64,000 nucleotides of DNA from Pampinifervens sp037481935 (GCF_046159715.1 NZ_JBJXCT010000011.1:1-64000), one strand, 5' to 3'; shown: positions 1-9,012, counted from the stretch's first letter. Numbers and translations: made by a program. The notes: generated by a model not told the origin, from the sequence alone.

Positions 1-11
1 TTCAGGAGCAT
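1..11 (-). CDS. 5' end of an unidentified gene running off the window
   Basis: An ATG at 11-9 on the minus strand is preceded by a strong ribosome binding site, GGAGGAGG (28-21), with nine bases between. It lies 50 bases downstream of the glyS stop, in the same direction, so it is probably the next gene of that operon. Only three codons are visible, so no product can be named. A competing ATG at 62-60 opens a 20-codon leader-like frame ending just past the ATG at 11, but it lacks a good ribosome binding site. Confidence 0.4.
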
Positions 12-60
12 AAATTAATCCCTCCTCCAGATACTGTCAAGTAGCGTCTATGGTTTTTCA

Positions 61-2043
61 TCATTTATAGCCTCCTTCTGTTACTATCTTGCTAAAATCC
101 GCAAACCTGTTGAAAAGTTTTTTTATTCTGTATAAGAGGGCAAGCCTGTTTTTCCTTATTTCCTCCCTGGGGTCCATTACCAGCACTTTATCAAAGAAGT
201 TGTCTATGGGTTCTTTCAGAGCTGAGAGACTGAGCAAATCCTGCGTGCCCTCAAGCCCCCTTAAGGCTTCCCAGAGCCTTTTCTCTTCCTCTTCAAGAAG
301 CAGCCCTTCTTTCACCATACCTTCCCCCCATTCTGGAGGCAGTATCCTCACTACCCTCCTGTAGGCTTCAGCTATATGTTTAAATTCTTCCTCCTCCCTC
401 AGGCTGGCAAGGGTTTTTACCGTGTTTATCACTTCGTAAGGTCTCAGCGGATTTTTAACTTCAAGAACTGCCCTCACAAGGTCATAGCCATAGGGGTCAA
501 GGTAAGCTTCAAGCCTTGCTTCAAGAAACTTTCTAACATCCTCATGGGACCCTTCAAGAAGTTGAGAAAGGTCCACATCCCAGCCAAAGGCATCTATTAT
601 GGCAAAGAGCCCATGGGCAAGTCTTCTCATACCATAGGGGTCTGAGCTTCCGCTGGGAGACTCACCCACAGCCATGAAGGTGCTAAGGCTATCAAGCCTG
701 TCCGCAAGGGAGAGCACCGCAGAAATATGGCTGGAGGGCAGTGGGTCTGTTGGACGCACAGGAAGGTAATGCTCATAGATAGCAAGGGCAACCTCAGGGT
801 CTTCGCCCTGCCTCAAAGCGTAAACATACCCCATGTATCCCTGAAGCTCATCAAACTCCCTCACCATCTGCGTCAGAAGGTCTGCCTTGCATAGCTGGCT
901 TGCCCTCTCTATCTTTCTCTTCTTTTCTTCAGACAGCCCAAGGAGGTCCGCCAGCTTCATGGCAAGGGCTCCAACCCTTCTTACCTTCTGGAGCATACTG
1001 CCAGCCTTTGGATGGAAAAGGACTTCAGAAAGCCCGGGAACAAGCTCCTCAAGGGGCCTTTTGAGGTCCTCTCTGTAGAAGAAGAGGGCATCCTCAAGCC
1101 TTGCCCTAATCACCTTCTCGTAGCCTTTTACTATCACCCCATCCCTGGGATAGTTGTTGCTTATGGCTATGAAGTAAGGTAGGAGTTTACCCTCCTTCTC
1201 CACACAGAAGAACCTCTGATGGTGTGCAAGGACGGTCATTATGACCCTGTCTGGAAGCTCAAGGTAGCTTTCATCAAACTTCCCTACCACCGCAAAGGGG
1301 AACTCCACTAGGTTTGTTACCTCCTCCTCCAGACCCTCGGGATATAGAGGCCTTCCGCCAAGGGCATAGGCTTCATCCTGAAGGAAGGCAAGCACCATGC
1401 CAAGCCTCTCCCTGTAATCTGCAATCACGTAGTTGTTCCTTAGAACCTCCATATAATCTCCTGCCCTCTTCAGTTCTATTGGTCCTGGGGATAGAATTCT
1501 GTGGCCGAGGGTGAACCTGCCTGCCTTTACCCTTCCAAAGGAGAAGGGCAGAACTTCATCACCGTAGAGGGCGCATATCCACCTGATGGGTCTTGAAAAT
1601 CTGAGGTTTGAGGAATCCCATCTCATGGTTCTCGGAAAAGGGGCAGACTGGAGAAGCTCCTCAAACTGCTGAGAGAGTCTTTCAAGAGGTGAGACTTCCC
1701 TTACCCTTCTCCTTATGGCGGTGTAGAGTCCCTCACCTTTATGAAGTTCAACAAGGTCCTCCATGTCTGCCCTGTTTCTTTCAAGAAAGGCAAGGAGCGC
1801 TCTTGTGGGCTTTCCCTCCTCATAGGCCACCTTGACGGGTGGACCGTAGATAATTTCCTCTCTCTCTGGGGCAATGTTTTCAAGGTTTTTTACAAAGAAG
1901 GCAAGCCTTCTGGGTGTTGCGAAGGCCTGTATATCGTGCCTGTGTAGAATCTGGGAAAGCCTCTCCTTCATATAGTTCAGAGCAGACAGTATAACACCGG
2001 CGGGCAGCTCCTCAGTTCCTATTTCTATAAGAAGGTCTTTCAT
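61..2043 (-). CDS. glyS: Glycyl-tRNA synthetase beta subunit
   Basis: Charges tRNA-Gly together with the alpha subunit (GlyQ) as an alpha2-beta2 enzyme in the cytoplasm; the beta chain carries tRNA-recognition and editing-like domains. The 660-residue product begins MKDLLIEIGTEELPAG, the family signature, and continues with the YGPPVK and RWDSSNLRFSRPIRWI blocks of GlyS, then HD-like and DALR-type anticodon-binding regions. The frame is open 23 codons further upstream, but the ATG at 2043 fits the family start and lies one base after the stop of the upstream gene, next to the GGGGG tract. glyQ is not in the window, so the two subunits are encoded apart. Confidence 0.95.
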   Translation of the reverse strand: MKDLLIEIGTEELPAGVILSALNYMKERLSQILHRHDIQAFATPRRLAFFVKNLENIAPEREEIIYGPPVKVAYEEGKPTRALLAFLERNRADMEDLVELHKGEGLYTAIRRRVREVSPLERLSQQFEELLQSAPFPRTMRWDSSNLRFSRPIRWICALYGDEVLPFSFGRVKAGRFTLGHRILSPGPIELKRAGDYMEVLRNNYVIADYRERLGMVLAFLQDEAYALGGRPLYPEGLEEEVTNLVEFPFAVVGKFDESYLELPDRVIMTVLAHHQRFFCVEKEGKLLPYFIAISNNYPRDGVIVKGYEKVIRARLEDALFFYREDLKRPLEELVPGLSEVLFHPKAGSMLQKVRRVGALAMKLADLLGLSEEKKRKIERASQLCKADLLTQMVREFDELQGYMGYVYALRQGEDPEVALAIYEHYLPVRPTDPLPSSHISAVLSLADRLDSLSTFMAVGESPSGSSDPYGMRRLAHGLFAIIDAFGWDVDLSQLLEGSHEDVRKFLEARLEAYLDPYGYDLVRAVLEVKNPLRPYEVINTVKTLASLREEEEFKHIAEAYRRVVRILPPEWGEGMVKEGLLLEEEEKRLWEALRGLEGTQDLLSLSALKEPIDNFFDKVLVMDPREEIRKNRLALLYRIKKLFNRFADFSKIVTEGGYK

Positions 2044-2044
2044 A

Positions 2045-2617
2045 CTATTCCCCCATAAGAGAAAGAGCTTGTGCAATGTTGGCAAAGTAAGTGTTGGGGA
2101 ATTTCTCCTCAATCTTTTTCAGAAGAGCCTGTGCTTCCTGCGTCCTTCCCTCTTTCCTGAGCACCTGTGCCTTGAGCAGAAGGGCGCTCACATAGTTAAA
2201 ATCTTCTTCCCTAATACCTTCCAACTCTCTAAGAGCCTCCCTGTTTTTGCCCTTCTTGAAAAGCTCATAGGCATACCTTTCCCTGTATAGGGATTGGAGC
2301 TCTCTGTCCTTCAGGCTCTTCACTACTTCATGAGCAACAGCCTCTTCATTAACCTTCACATCCTTTGTGTGTTCTGCCATGTATAGCTCGTAGGAGAGGA
2401 AAAGAGACCTGAAGGAGCTATCCTTTGAGGAAGCTGAATCTATCAGCTCCTTTGCCTTCATGTAGTTCCCCGCTTGCAGGAGTTTTCTTATTTCATACTC
2501 CTTGTATGCAAGCTCCTGAAGTTTGCGATTTGTGTAACTTTTCCAGAGAAGGAAAGCGCCCACAAGAATAAGGGGAAGGATTAAGAAAGCACCTACTCTG
2601 AGAATTATATCCCTCAT
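2045..2617 (-). CDS. Membrane-anchored TPR-like protein
   Basis: A 190-residue protein with one N-terminal membrane segment (residues about 5-25, ILRVGAFLILPLILVGAFLL) followed by a helical soluble part. Paired helices such as LLQAGNYMKAKELI and ALLLKAQVLRKEGRTQEAQALL look like tetratricopeptide repeats, as in YfgM-type assembly or chaperone adaptors, but no specific family is certain. I chose the ATG at 2617; the frame also has a TTG at 2623. A TATAAT (2630-2625), overlapping the secF stop, lies seven bases before the ATG, so it may have its own leaderless promoter as well as secF read-through. glyS follows after one base. Confidence 0.6.
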   Translation of the reverse strand: MRDIILRVGAFLILPLILVGAFLLWKSYTNRKLQELAYKEYEIRKLLQAGNYMKAKELIDSASSKDSSFRSLFLSYELYMAEHTKDVKVNEEAVAHEVVKSLKDRELQSLYRERYAYELFKKGKNREALRELEGIREEDFNYVSALLLKAQVLRKEGRTQEAQALLKKIEEKFPNTYFANIAQALSLMGE

Positions 2618-2625
2618 TAACAAAA

Positions 2626-3489
2626 TTATACACTCACAGGCTGTGGTCTGAGCCTGCTCTTAATGTCAAAGACCAGTGCGCTGGCCACAAAGATAGAAGA
2701 GAGCGTGCCCACCACAACGCCCACCACAAAGGCAAACATTATGTTGGAAAGGGCAGGACCTCCAAACAGGAAAAGGGTAAGGGATACTACAAAGGTGGTA
2801 AGGGAGGTCATCAAGGTTCTCGCAAGGGTCTGGTTTATGGAGGTGTCTATAAGCTCTCTGAAAGGTGTTCCCTTTCTTATGCGCAGGTTTTCCCTTATCC
2901 TGTCAAAGACAACCACCGTATCCGATACAGAATATCCTGCCACTATGAGGAGTGCTGCCACCACATCAAGGTTAACCTCCCTCTGGGTTATGGAGTAAGC
3001 TCCCACCACTATAAGCACATCATGAGCCAGAGCAACTATGGCGCCCAGTGCCCAGAGAGGCTCAAACCTGTATCCAAGATAGAGGAGTATGCCACCAATG
3101 GCTACAAGCATTGCCCATATGGCTTTCTGACGCAGTTCTGATGTTATTATACCCCCTATGCTCTCAGACCTTATGAGTTCATATTTAGAAAGCTTTTTCA
3201 GTTCCTCAAGGGCTCTTTCTGAAGGGTCTCCGAGCCTGAGCTTTACAATAACCGTCCCCTGAGCGGTGTCCTGAACCTGAAAGTGGGAGTAGCCCGCACC
3301 TTCCAGAAGCTTTCTCACATCTCCCACCTTCACAGGCTTTTCAAACTTCACCTCAAGAACACTTCCTCCTGTAAAGTCAAGCCCCAGGTTAAGGCCCCTG
3401 TAGGCAAGGGATAGAAGGCTCAGTAGCAAAAGGAGGAGGGAGACAAGGTATGCATAATACCTGAGGCTTATGAAAGGTATGCTTTTCAT
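2626..3489 (-). CDS. secF: Protein translocase subunit SecF
   Basis: SecF works with SecD to draw proteins through SecYEG using the proton gradient. The 287-residue product has an N-terminal membrane helix, the GLDFTGGSVLEVKF motif of the periplasmic P1 domain, and five C-terminal helices with the conserved VAGYSVSDTVVVFDRIRENL block. The ATG at 3489 (MKSIPFISLRYYAY) is chosen over an upstream open extension to 3750, which would run antisense through the neighbouring glycosyltransferase. secD is not adjacent: upstream lies a divergent gene, downstream the TPR-like gene. A TACAAT at 3502-3497 sits seven bases from the ATG, suggesting a nearly leaderless mRNA. Confidence 0.93.
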   Translation of the reverse strand: MKSIPFISLRYYAYLVSLLLLLLSLLSLAYRGLNLGLDFTGGSVLEVKFEKPVKVGDVRKLLEGAGYSHFQVQDTAQGTVIVKLRLGDPSERALEELKKLSKYELIRSESIGGIITSELRQKAIWAMLVAIGGILLYLGYRFEPLWALGAIVALAHDVLIVVGAYSITQREVNLDVVAALLIVAGYSVSDTVVVFDRIRENLRIRKGTPFRELIDTSINQTLARTLMTSLTTFVVSLTLFLFGGPALSNIMFAFVVGVVVGTLSSIFVASALVFDIKSRLRPQPVSV

Positions 3490-3504
3490 GTTTATAATTG
3501 TAGC
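3490..3504. promoter_or_regulatory. 15-bp divergent promoter core between secF and the glycosyltransferase
   Basis: The whole space between two divergent ATGs is 15 bases. On the plus strand it holds TATAAT (3493-3498), six bases before the ATG at 3505. On the minus strand it holds TACAAT (3502-3497), seven bases before the ATG at 3489. With the usual 6-8 bases from -10 to the start of transcription, both mRNAs would begin at about the ATG. The -35 of each gene would lie inside the other's coding region. No ribosome binding site fits on either side. Confidence 0.6.
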
Positions 3505-4986
3505 ATGCTTTATCTTCTGGCTCTGCTGGTGCCAGTTCTCTATTTTTTTAATCTTGGTGCCTTTCAGGTCTGGTCTCCCAACGAAGCCTTCTATGCAGAC
3601 TCTGCACGCAGGATGCTCCAGAGTGGAGACTTCATAACACCCTACTACAACGGAGAGCTGAGGCTCAACAAGCCACCCATGACCTACTGGCTTGTGGCTA
3701 CTGGATACTCTCTTCTGGGTGTTAACGAGTGGGGTCTCAGGCTCATGCATGCTCTCCTCGGACTGGGGACGGGGTTGATAACAATGCTAATGGCGAGGGA
3801 GCTCACAGGGAGCTGGAGAATTGGGCTTCTGAGCTTTCTTGTCCTTACCCTTTCTGTGCAGTTCTTTGCCAACTCTCAGTATGCATCTCCGGAGGTGCCC
3901 TTTACCCTCTTCATAACACTGAGCCTATACTTCTGGCTTCTATACTACAGAAGGGGGGTTTTCCTCCTTCTCCCTCTTGCCTTTCTTTCTTCTTCCCTTG
4001 CCATGCTTGTGAAGGGTCCTGCTGGCTTTGTGCTGCCAGCTGGTGTGGTCTTTTTTTACCTGCTCTTTACAAACCCTGGGGAGCTTCTCAGGCTCAGGTA
4101 TTATATGCTTAGCCTTCTGGCCATAGTGCTGGGTCTGTGGTGGCATGTATATCAGATATTTACAAAGGGAAGCCTGTTCTGGGAGGTCTTCTACAGGGAA
4201 AATCTCAGGCGTGTGTATCATGGTGATGAGCCTTTTTACTTTTATCTTGCTGACCTGAATGTGAGCTTTCTGCCCTACTCCATACTCTTCTTCCCCGCCC
4301 TTGTATGGGTAGTCCTCAGGGTGAGGAGAGAATACGCTTTTCCTCTTGTGTGGTTTGCCTTTGTGTATGGACTTTTCAGCCTTGTAGCCCAGAAGATACC
4401 CGTGTATGTGCTTCCTGCCTTTCCTGCCCTTGCCATAATCACCTCTGGCTTCTTGATTTCTGAGGAGTGGGGAAGGGTTAAAAAAGCTCTGTCTCTGTCT
4501 GTTTCAGCCCTTGTGGTGCTCTTACTTTTTGCTGGCGTGCTTTTCTTCTCGCTCAGTCCTCTGTTGCTTCTTCTATTGCCCCTTCCTCTTCTTCTATTTC
4601 TGAGAGATTTCAGACTTTCTCCGGCAATGGCAGGTCTTCTGTTGATAGTATTTCTCAAGCTGGGGCTTCTGCCAGAGCTCGAAGAGAAAAGATGGGTCAG
4701 AGAGCTTGGAGAGTTTATAAGGAGGCTTGACCCTTCTGCAGTTAAACCAACTTACGAGGTGGGGCACTTTCACCATAGCCTACCCTTCTATGCGGAGAGA
4801 AGAATAATAAGGGACAGACAGCCAGAGGCAGGCTCGCTTGTAATTTTCAGGCTTGGGTCCTTTGAGGGCTGTAAGCCAGTAAAAACCTTCAGGCTCTACA
4901 CAGGTTCAGAAAGCAGGCTCTTCAGGTTCCTCATGGATGCCCGCGGGGATAAAAGATTTGAAGACTTTGGCGTCTGCCTTTACTGA
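3505..4986 (+). CDS. ArnT/PMT-like membrane glycosyltransferase (GT39/GT83 type)
   Basis: A 493-residue polytopic membrane protein with about ten hydrophobic segments. The N-terminal loop WSPNEAFYADSARRML followed by NGELRLNKPPMTYWL is the acidic-residue loop and KPP signature of ArnT and related glycosyltransferases that move a sugar from an undecaprenyl or dolichyl carrier to lipid A or protein at the outer face of the inner membrane. The C-terminal 100 residues form a soluble tail. Donor and acceptor cannot be read from the sequence. The 3' end overlaps the convergent ompA-like gene by seven bases. Confidence 0.8.
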   Translation: MLYLLALLVPVLYFFNLGAFQVWSPNEAFYADSARRMLQSGDFITPYYNGELRLNKPPMTYWLVATGYSLLGVNEWGLRLMHALLGLGTGLITMLMARELTGSWRIGLLSFLVLTLSVQFFANSQYASPEVPFTLFITLSLYFWLLYYRRGVFLLLPLAFLSSSLAMLVKGPAGFVLPAGVVFFYLLFTNPGELLRLRYYMLSLLAIVLGLWWHVYQIFTKGSLFWEVFYRENLRRVYHGDEPFYFYLADLNVSFLPYSILFFPALVWVVLRVRREYAFPLVWFAFVYGLFSLVAQKIPVYVLPAFPALAIITSGFLISEEWGRVKKALSLSVSALVVLLLFAGVLFFSLSPLLLLLLPLPLLLFLRDFRLSPAMAGLLLIVFLKLGLLPELEEKRWVRELGEFIRRLDPSAVKPTYEVGHFHHSLPFYAERRIIRDRQPEAGSLVIFRLGSFEGCKPVKTFRLYTGSESRLFRFLMDARGDKRFEDFGVCLY

Positions 4987-6074
4987 CCGGGCACCTGAAT
5001 CACTATAAACTCTGCCCTTCTGTTGGTAAGCCTACCAATGGGTGTGGCGTTGTCCGCTATGTATCTTTCCTTTCCAAAGCCTGCTATTTCTATCCTCTCT
5101 GAAGGTATACCAGCTTTAATAAGGTAGTCTCTTACAGCCTGAGCTCTCCTTAGAGCAAGCCTGTCATTGTAAGCCTTTGGACCGATGCTGTCGGTAAAGC
5201 CCTCTATCCTTACTCTCACGCCAGGGTTTTCCTTGAGAGCTTTAACCACCTCATTAAGAAGCGGTATGTATTCCCTCTTTATGTTGTGTTTATCAAAATC
5301 AAAGTGAACCCTTGCGGTCACCATGAGGAGCTCTTCCTGAGGCTGAGGTGGCTTGGGAGCTGGAGCGGGAGGAGGAGCTGGTTCAGCCTTTGCAAGCTCC
5401 GGAAGGAAGGGCTTACCTGTGTAGCATTCAAGGTTTCCGTCCCTGGCTATGTTTACTTTCTGTATGGCAGTGTTTATTTCAGTCTGCGCCTTTCCGTAAA
5501 AATCCACAACCTTTGTAATGCTTGGCTGGGGTTTTGAGAGCTCGTAAGCCATGGCATCATAATAAACCTCAGCCCTTGCAAGCTCGGCGGGTGCACAGCT
5601 AAGAGCCCTGTTCTCTCTTGCATACTTGAGGCTTGAATTGAGAGAGCTTATGTCCAGCCCAAGACTCTTTTCATACTCAACCCTTATTCTTGAGCCTTCC
5701 TCCTCATCATAGTATAGTGGCTCACCATACTCACCGTATTCAACCTTCTTAACCCTCTTTACCTCTGCCTGCTCTATGAATTCAATGTTATCAAGCTCCA
5801 CCCTTCCTGCCCTTGCCTTTGAAAGGGCACTGAAGCTCTTTACCATAAAGAGCCTTGAGCCAGCCTCATCCAGACTGGAAGCAAGGGAGTTTGCCACATC
5901 TCTGCTTGTCCTCGCCTTCTCAAAGTGATATGGGTCTTTGAGGTCAATTTCTGCTCTCTTTGCAAGCTCAATGCTTCTCTGGACCTGATTTACACCATCA
6001 AGAATCCTCATGTTAGAAAAGTCCTGTGCATAGAGGAGTGCAGAGCTCATGAGTAAGAAACCAAGCTTTTTCAT
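4980..6074 (-). CDS. OmpA-family outer-membrane/peptidoglycan-binding protein
   Basis: A 364-residue exported protein. It has a signal peptide (MKKLGFLLMSSALLYA), a helical central region rich in Glu, Lys and Ala (about 20-240), a proline-rich linker (PAPPPAPAPKPPQPQEE, about 245-265) and a C-terminal OmpA domain. That domain shows HFDFDKHNIK, IEGFTDSIGPKAYNDRLALR and the NRRAEF end, the residues that bind diaminopimelate in peptidoglycan. There is no recognisable beta-barrel, so it is probably a periplasmic or lipid-free cell-wall anchor. The ATG at 6074 follows AAGGAGGG; the frame is open 20 codons further but that part has no signal peptide. Confidence 0.85.
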   Translation of the reverse strand: MKKLGFLLMSSALLYAQDFSNMRILDGVNQVQRSIELAKRAEIDLKDPYHFEKARTSRDVANSLASSLDEAGSRLFMVKSFSALSKARAGRVELDNIEFIEQAEVKRVKKVEYGEYGEPLYYDEEEGSRIRVEYEKSLGLDISSLNSSLKYARENRALSCAPAELARAEVYYDAMAYELSKPQPSITKVVDFYGKAQTEINTAIQKVNIARDGNLECYTGKPFLPELAKAEPAPPPAPAPKPPQPQEELLMVTARVHFDFDKHNIKREYIPLLNEVVKALKENPGVRVRIEGFTDSIGPKAYNDRLALRRAQAVRDYLIKAGIPSERIEIAGFGKERYIADNATPIGRLTNRRAEFIVIQVPGQ

Positions 6075-6102
6075 GCTTCCCTCCTTTCTCCTTATTCTAC
6101 AA

Positions 6103-6112
6103 TAAAATTTTA
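6103..6112. promoter_or_regulatory. Palindromic -10 core shared by the ompA-like gene and dtd
   Basis: TAAAATTTTA is a perfect 10-base palindrome. Read on the plus strand, TAAAAT (6103-6108) lies eight bases before the dtd ATG at 6117. Read on the minus strand, TAAAAT (6112-6107) would start the ompA-like mRNA with a leader of about 30 bases that includes its AAGGAGGG ribosome site. One gene would therefore be leaderless and the other led. Confidence 0.5.
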
Positions 6113-6116
6113 CACC

Positions 6117-6560
6117 ATGAGGGCTGTTCTGCAAAGGGTAAAAGAGTCAAGGGTTCTTGTGGATGGCTCGGAGGTTGCACGCATAGGTGAGGGGCTCAAC
6201 ATACTACTGGGGGTTGGGGTGGGTGATACTGAAGATGACGTTAAAAAGCTCGTAGAAAAGATAATAAACCTGCGTATCTTTGAAGGCTCCTCCGGAAAGT
6301 TCAACCTTTCTCTTCTTGATATAATGGGCTCTGCACTTGTTGTATCCCAGTTTACGCTCTATGCCAACATAAGAAAGGGCAGAAGACCCAGCTTTGAGCT
6401 TGCAGAAAAGCCTGAGAGGGCAAGGGAGCTCTATGAGCTCTTTGTAGAAAGACTCTCGGAGCATGTGCCCACCCAGTGTGGTATGTTCGGTGCCATGATG
6501 GAGGTTCATATAGTCAACTGGGGACCTGTTACCATAATACTTGACAGCAAGGAGATTTAG
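6117..6560 (+). CDS. dtd: D-aminoacyl-tRNA deacylase
   Basis: Removes D-amino acids (and glycine from tRNA-Ala) that were wrongly attached to tRNA. The 147-residue product has the family's MRAVLQRV start, the SQFTLYA motif (about 79-85) and the C-terminal NWGPVTIILDS motif (about 133-143) carrying the Gly-Pro pair that gives chiral selection. The length is normal for Dtd. There is no ribosome binding site; the promoter core eight bases upstream suggests a leaderless mRNA. The 3' end overlaps the convergent PLD-HerA gene by four bases. Confidence 0.95.
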   Translation: MRAVLQRVKESRVLVDGSEVARIGEGLNILLGVGVGDTEDDVKKLVEKIINLRIFEGSSGKFNLSLLDIMGSALVVSQFTLYANIRKGRRPSFELAEKPERARELYELFVERLSEHVPTQCGMFGAMMEVHIVNWGPVTIILDSKEI

Positions 6561-8407
6561 AGTTCTATTTCTAAAAGCATGCTGAAGGGCACGGCTATAC
6601 CGCTCAGGAAAAGGTGACCCGGTTTGAGGGTGGGTAACAACCTGACCTGGTCTTCGTAGGGATATTCAAAGAACTGTGAAACTGCGTTTATGTCATTCTG
6701 CGTTATCAGCCTGAAGATTGCCTGAGTGTTGAGTTGAGAGAGCACATACTTGCTCAAGTTTGCAGGTCTCTGAGAGACAGCCAGAAGACCAACTCCAAAC
6801 TTTCTTCCTTCAAGGGCTATCCTCTTTGTCATACTTATGGCCAGGTTCTCCCTGCCTGCAGGAACCTCCGTGGCTCCCCTCTCTGGAGCAAAGTTGTGAG
6901 CTTCTTCAAGAACAAGGAGCCTTCTTGAAGGTTTTGACCTGGCAATGGACATTATCTCTCTGAGAAGGAGCCCCGTCATGTTTAGCCTGGTGTTTATGTT
7001 CACCACATCCCTGAGGTCTATTATGACCACATCAGCAGGTGAGCTGAGGGCTTCACCCAGCAACCTGAAGACTTGTGGTTGATTCTGGAGGACCTCTTCA
7101 CCCATGTCTTTTGACAACATACGGAGCACTTCAAGCACCTCCTTTTTCAGTCCACCCTTAGAAGCCTCAAGGAGCATGTCTCCCAGGCCTCTTTCAGCAT
7201 AAGCGGAGAGTCTGAGGTCCGGTTTTATGTAAGTCCTCATGTGGGTGAGGAATGTCCTTTCCTCCTCACCTTTCTCCTGAAGTAAAAGTCCATATTCTCT
7301 AAAGAGCTCCTTTATATCCTCCACCCATAGAGGAAGAAGTGTATAGGGTATTCTTACGTGGTGAATTCTGCTCTCTTCAATTCTGAGCTTCTGCCTGTAC
7401 TCTCCGAACAGGTCAAAGACAAAGGTTTTGCATACAGCGGGTGGCGTGTTTTCAATGAGCCTTGCCACAAAGGTGGTCTTTCCAGAGCCTGTGGTCCCGA
7501 GGATAGCCATGTGCATGGAGCTTATTTTTGCAAGGTCCACATAAACTGATACTGGCCTTCCCACAAGGTTTCCAACCCTCACAGGCAAGTCCATTGAATA
7601 GCCAGAGAGGTTTGTTTTCATAACCCTCTTGAGGTCCTCATCCCCCTCTCTTACAGGAAGAAGCTGGTCACCCGGACGAAGACCGGAGAGGGGTGTGCCA
7701 AAGTAGCCCTCCTCTTTTTCTCTGAGCTCAAGGAGCACCCTGACCTTTCCCATAAGACCAGACGCCCTGAGAGAGGTTCTGAGGTAGGCAACAGCCCAGA
7801 CCCTGCTTTCAGAGGGACCCTCTAAGGATTCTGGCTGACCTGTATGGGTGTATACCTTTGTGAGCTTGCACAGAAGCCTTCCATGCTCCCTTTGAGCCCA
7901 CAGAAAGGACTGCTCTGGGAGGTTTTCAAAGAGAGCCACCACCGCCTCTGTGGAAGATTCAACGGACAGAACAACCGCCACCGTATCCTCAAAGAGTCTT
8001 ACAGACCTTCTTTTGTAGTCCTCAAAGAGCTCAAGAAGCCTCCTTGCCTCCTCTCCATGCAGGGCGACCATGACCTCTAAATTGCCATCCTCCTCAAGTC
8101 CCGGTCTTGTGAGGTTTGCAGAACCCACAAGGGCTAGTCTGTCGTCTATCAGTATGAGCTTCGCATGAAGCTTTTCGTTTATGTATAGCTCAGCACCATA
8201 CCTTTCAAGAGCTTTAAAAGTGCCCTCTCCCGTTATGCTCAAGTCCCTAAGCTCCCCGGCTCTGAGTATAACCTCAAGCCTCACACCTCTAGGAAGCACC
8301 TCGAGGAGTTTTTCAAGCATGCACTGGTCAATCCAGGGAGAGGCTATCTTCAGGCTCTTGCTGGCTGTTGCCACTTCCCTTCTGAGTATCTCAAGATATT
8401 CCTTCAT
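6557..8407 (-). CDS. Phospholipase D-like nuclease fused to a HerA-family DNA-translocating ATPase
   Basis: A 616-residue two-part protein. Residues 1-125 form a PLD-type domain with one HKD motif (H81, K83, D88 in HAKLILIDD) and the following GSAN (95-98); one HKD means two chains must pair to make an active site. Residues about 270-616 are a HerA/FtsK-type motor: Walker A GTTGSGKT (304-311), Walker B LLVLEEAH (497-504) and EGRKFG with a likely arginine finger (R535). The middle (about 140-290) may be a HAS-barrel. HerA usually works as a hexamer with a separate NurA nuclease; no nurA is nearby, so the PLD domain may take its place. The role (end resection, repair or phage defence) is not proven. 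It overlaps coaE by 17 bases. Confidence 0.8.
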   Translation of the reverse strand: MKEYLEILRREVATASKSLKIASPWIDQCMLEKLLEVLPRGVRLEVILRAGELRDLSITGEGTFKALERYGAELYINEKLHAKLILIDDRLALVGSANLTRPGLEEDGNLEVMVALHGEEARRLLELFEDYKRRSVRLFEDTVAVVLSVESSTEAVVALFENLPEQSFLWAQREHGRLLCKLTKVYTHTGQPESLEGPSESRVWAVAYLRTSLRASGLMGKVRVLLELREKEEGYFGTPLSGLRPGDQLLPVREGDEDLKRVMKTNLSGYSMDLPVRVGNLVGRPVSVYVDLAKISSMHMAILGTTGSGKTTFVARLIENTPPAVCKTFVFDLFGEYRQKLRIEESRIHHVRIPYTLLPLWVEDIKELFREYGLLLQEKGEEERTFLTHMRTYIKPDLRLSAYAERGLGDMLLEASKGGLKKEVLEVLRMLSKDMGEEVLQNQPQVFRLLGEALSSPADVVIIDLRDVVNINTRLNMTGLLLREIMSIARSKPSRRLLVLEEAHNFAPERGATEVPAGRENLAISMTKRIALEGRKFGVGLLAVSQRPANLSKYVLSQLNTQAIFRLITQNDINAVSQFFEYPYEDQVRLLPTLKPGHLFLSGIAVPFSMLLEIEL

Positions 8408-9005
8408 TCTGAAACTCCACCCAGTTTCTGAAAACCCTCACAAGCTCAAGTGTTCTACTTCTAAGGTTATCCAGAGTTCCCCTGTTCTCCAAAATAAAGT
8501 GGGCGTATCTGAGCTTTTTCTCTGGAGGCATCTGATTTTTCCACCTTCTTTCAAAGTCTTCAGGACTGTAGCCAGCTCTCAGGGCTCTATCTCTGCATAC
8601 CTCATAGGGTGCATACACCAGAAGAGTTGCATGGTAGTTTCTGTAGGTGCCCTTTTCCACGAGAAGGCTTGCCTCAACAACTACCACACCCTTTTCTGGA
8701 ATTTTCCTGAACTCCTCTTCAAGCCTTTTGTAAAGGGCTATGTGGGTTATATTCTCTAAAAGCCTGAGCTTTTCAGCGTCCTTAAAAACCATGTCAGCAA
8801 GCCTTTTCCTGTCAATTTCTCCACCTTCATCAAGTATTTCACTGCCAAAAGCCCTTACCACCTCTGTGTAGACCTCACCCCTTTCTTCGTAAAAGCTCCT
8901 TATAATCCCATCTGCATCAAAAACCTGAAAGCCCGCTTCCTGAAAAAACCTTCCCACAGTGGACTTGCCCGAGCCAAGGTTTCCCGTCAGGGCTATCTTT
9001 AGCAT
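8391..9005 (-). CDS. coaE: Dephospho-CoA kinase
   Basis: Catalyses the last step of coenzyme A synthesis, phosphorylating the 3'-hydroxyl of dephospho-CoA with ATP. The 204-residue product has the P-loop GNLGSGKST near the N-terminus, followed by FQVFDADGI with the conserved aspartate, and the KNQMP lid-region motif near residue 155. It is the first gene of a coaE/PLD-HerA pair with a 17-base overlap, so translation is probably coupled. A TAAAAT (9019-9014) lies eight bases before the ATG and there is no ribosome binding site, so the mRNA may be leaderless. Confidence 0.94.
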   Translation of the reverse strand: MLKIALTGNLGSGKSTVGRFFQEAGFQVFDADGIIRSFYEERGEVYTEVVRAFGSEILDEGGEIDRKRLADMVFKDAEKLRLLENITHIALYKRLEEEFRKIPEKGVVVVEASLLVEKGTYRNYHATLLVYAPYEVCRDRALRAGYSPEDFERRWKNQMPPEKKLRYAHFILENRGTLDNLRSRTLELVRVFRNWVEFQNEGIS

Positions 9006-9012
9006 TAAGGGA

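Noticed and set aside
3490..3750. N-terminal extension of secF
   Set aside because: The extra 87 codons run antisense through the glycosyltransferase start, and the SecF family begins at the ATG at 3489.
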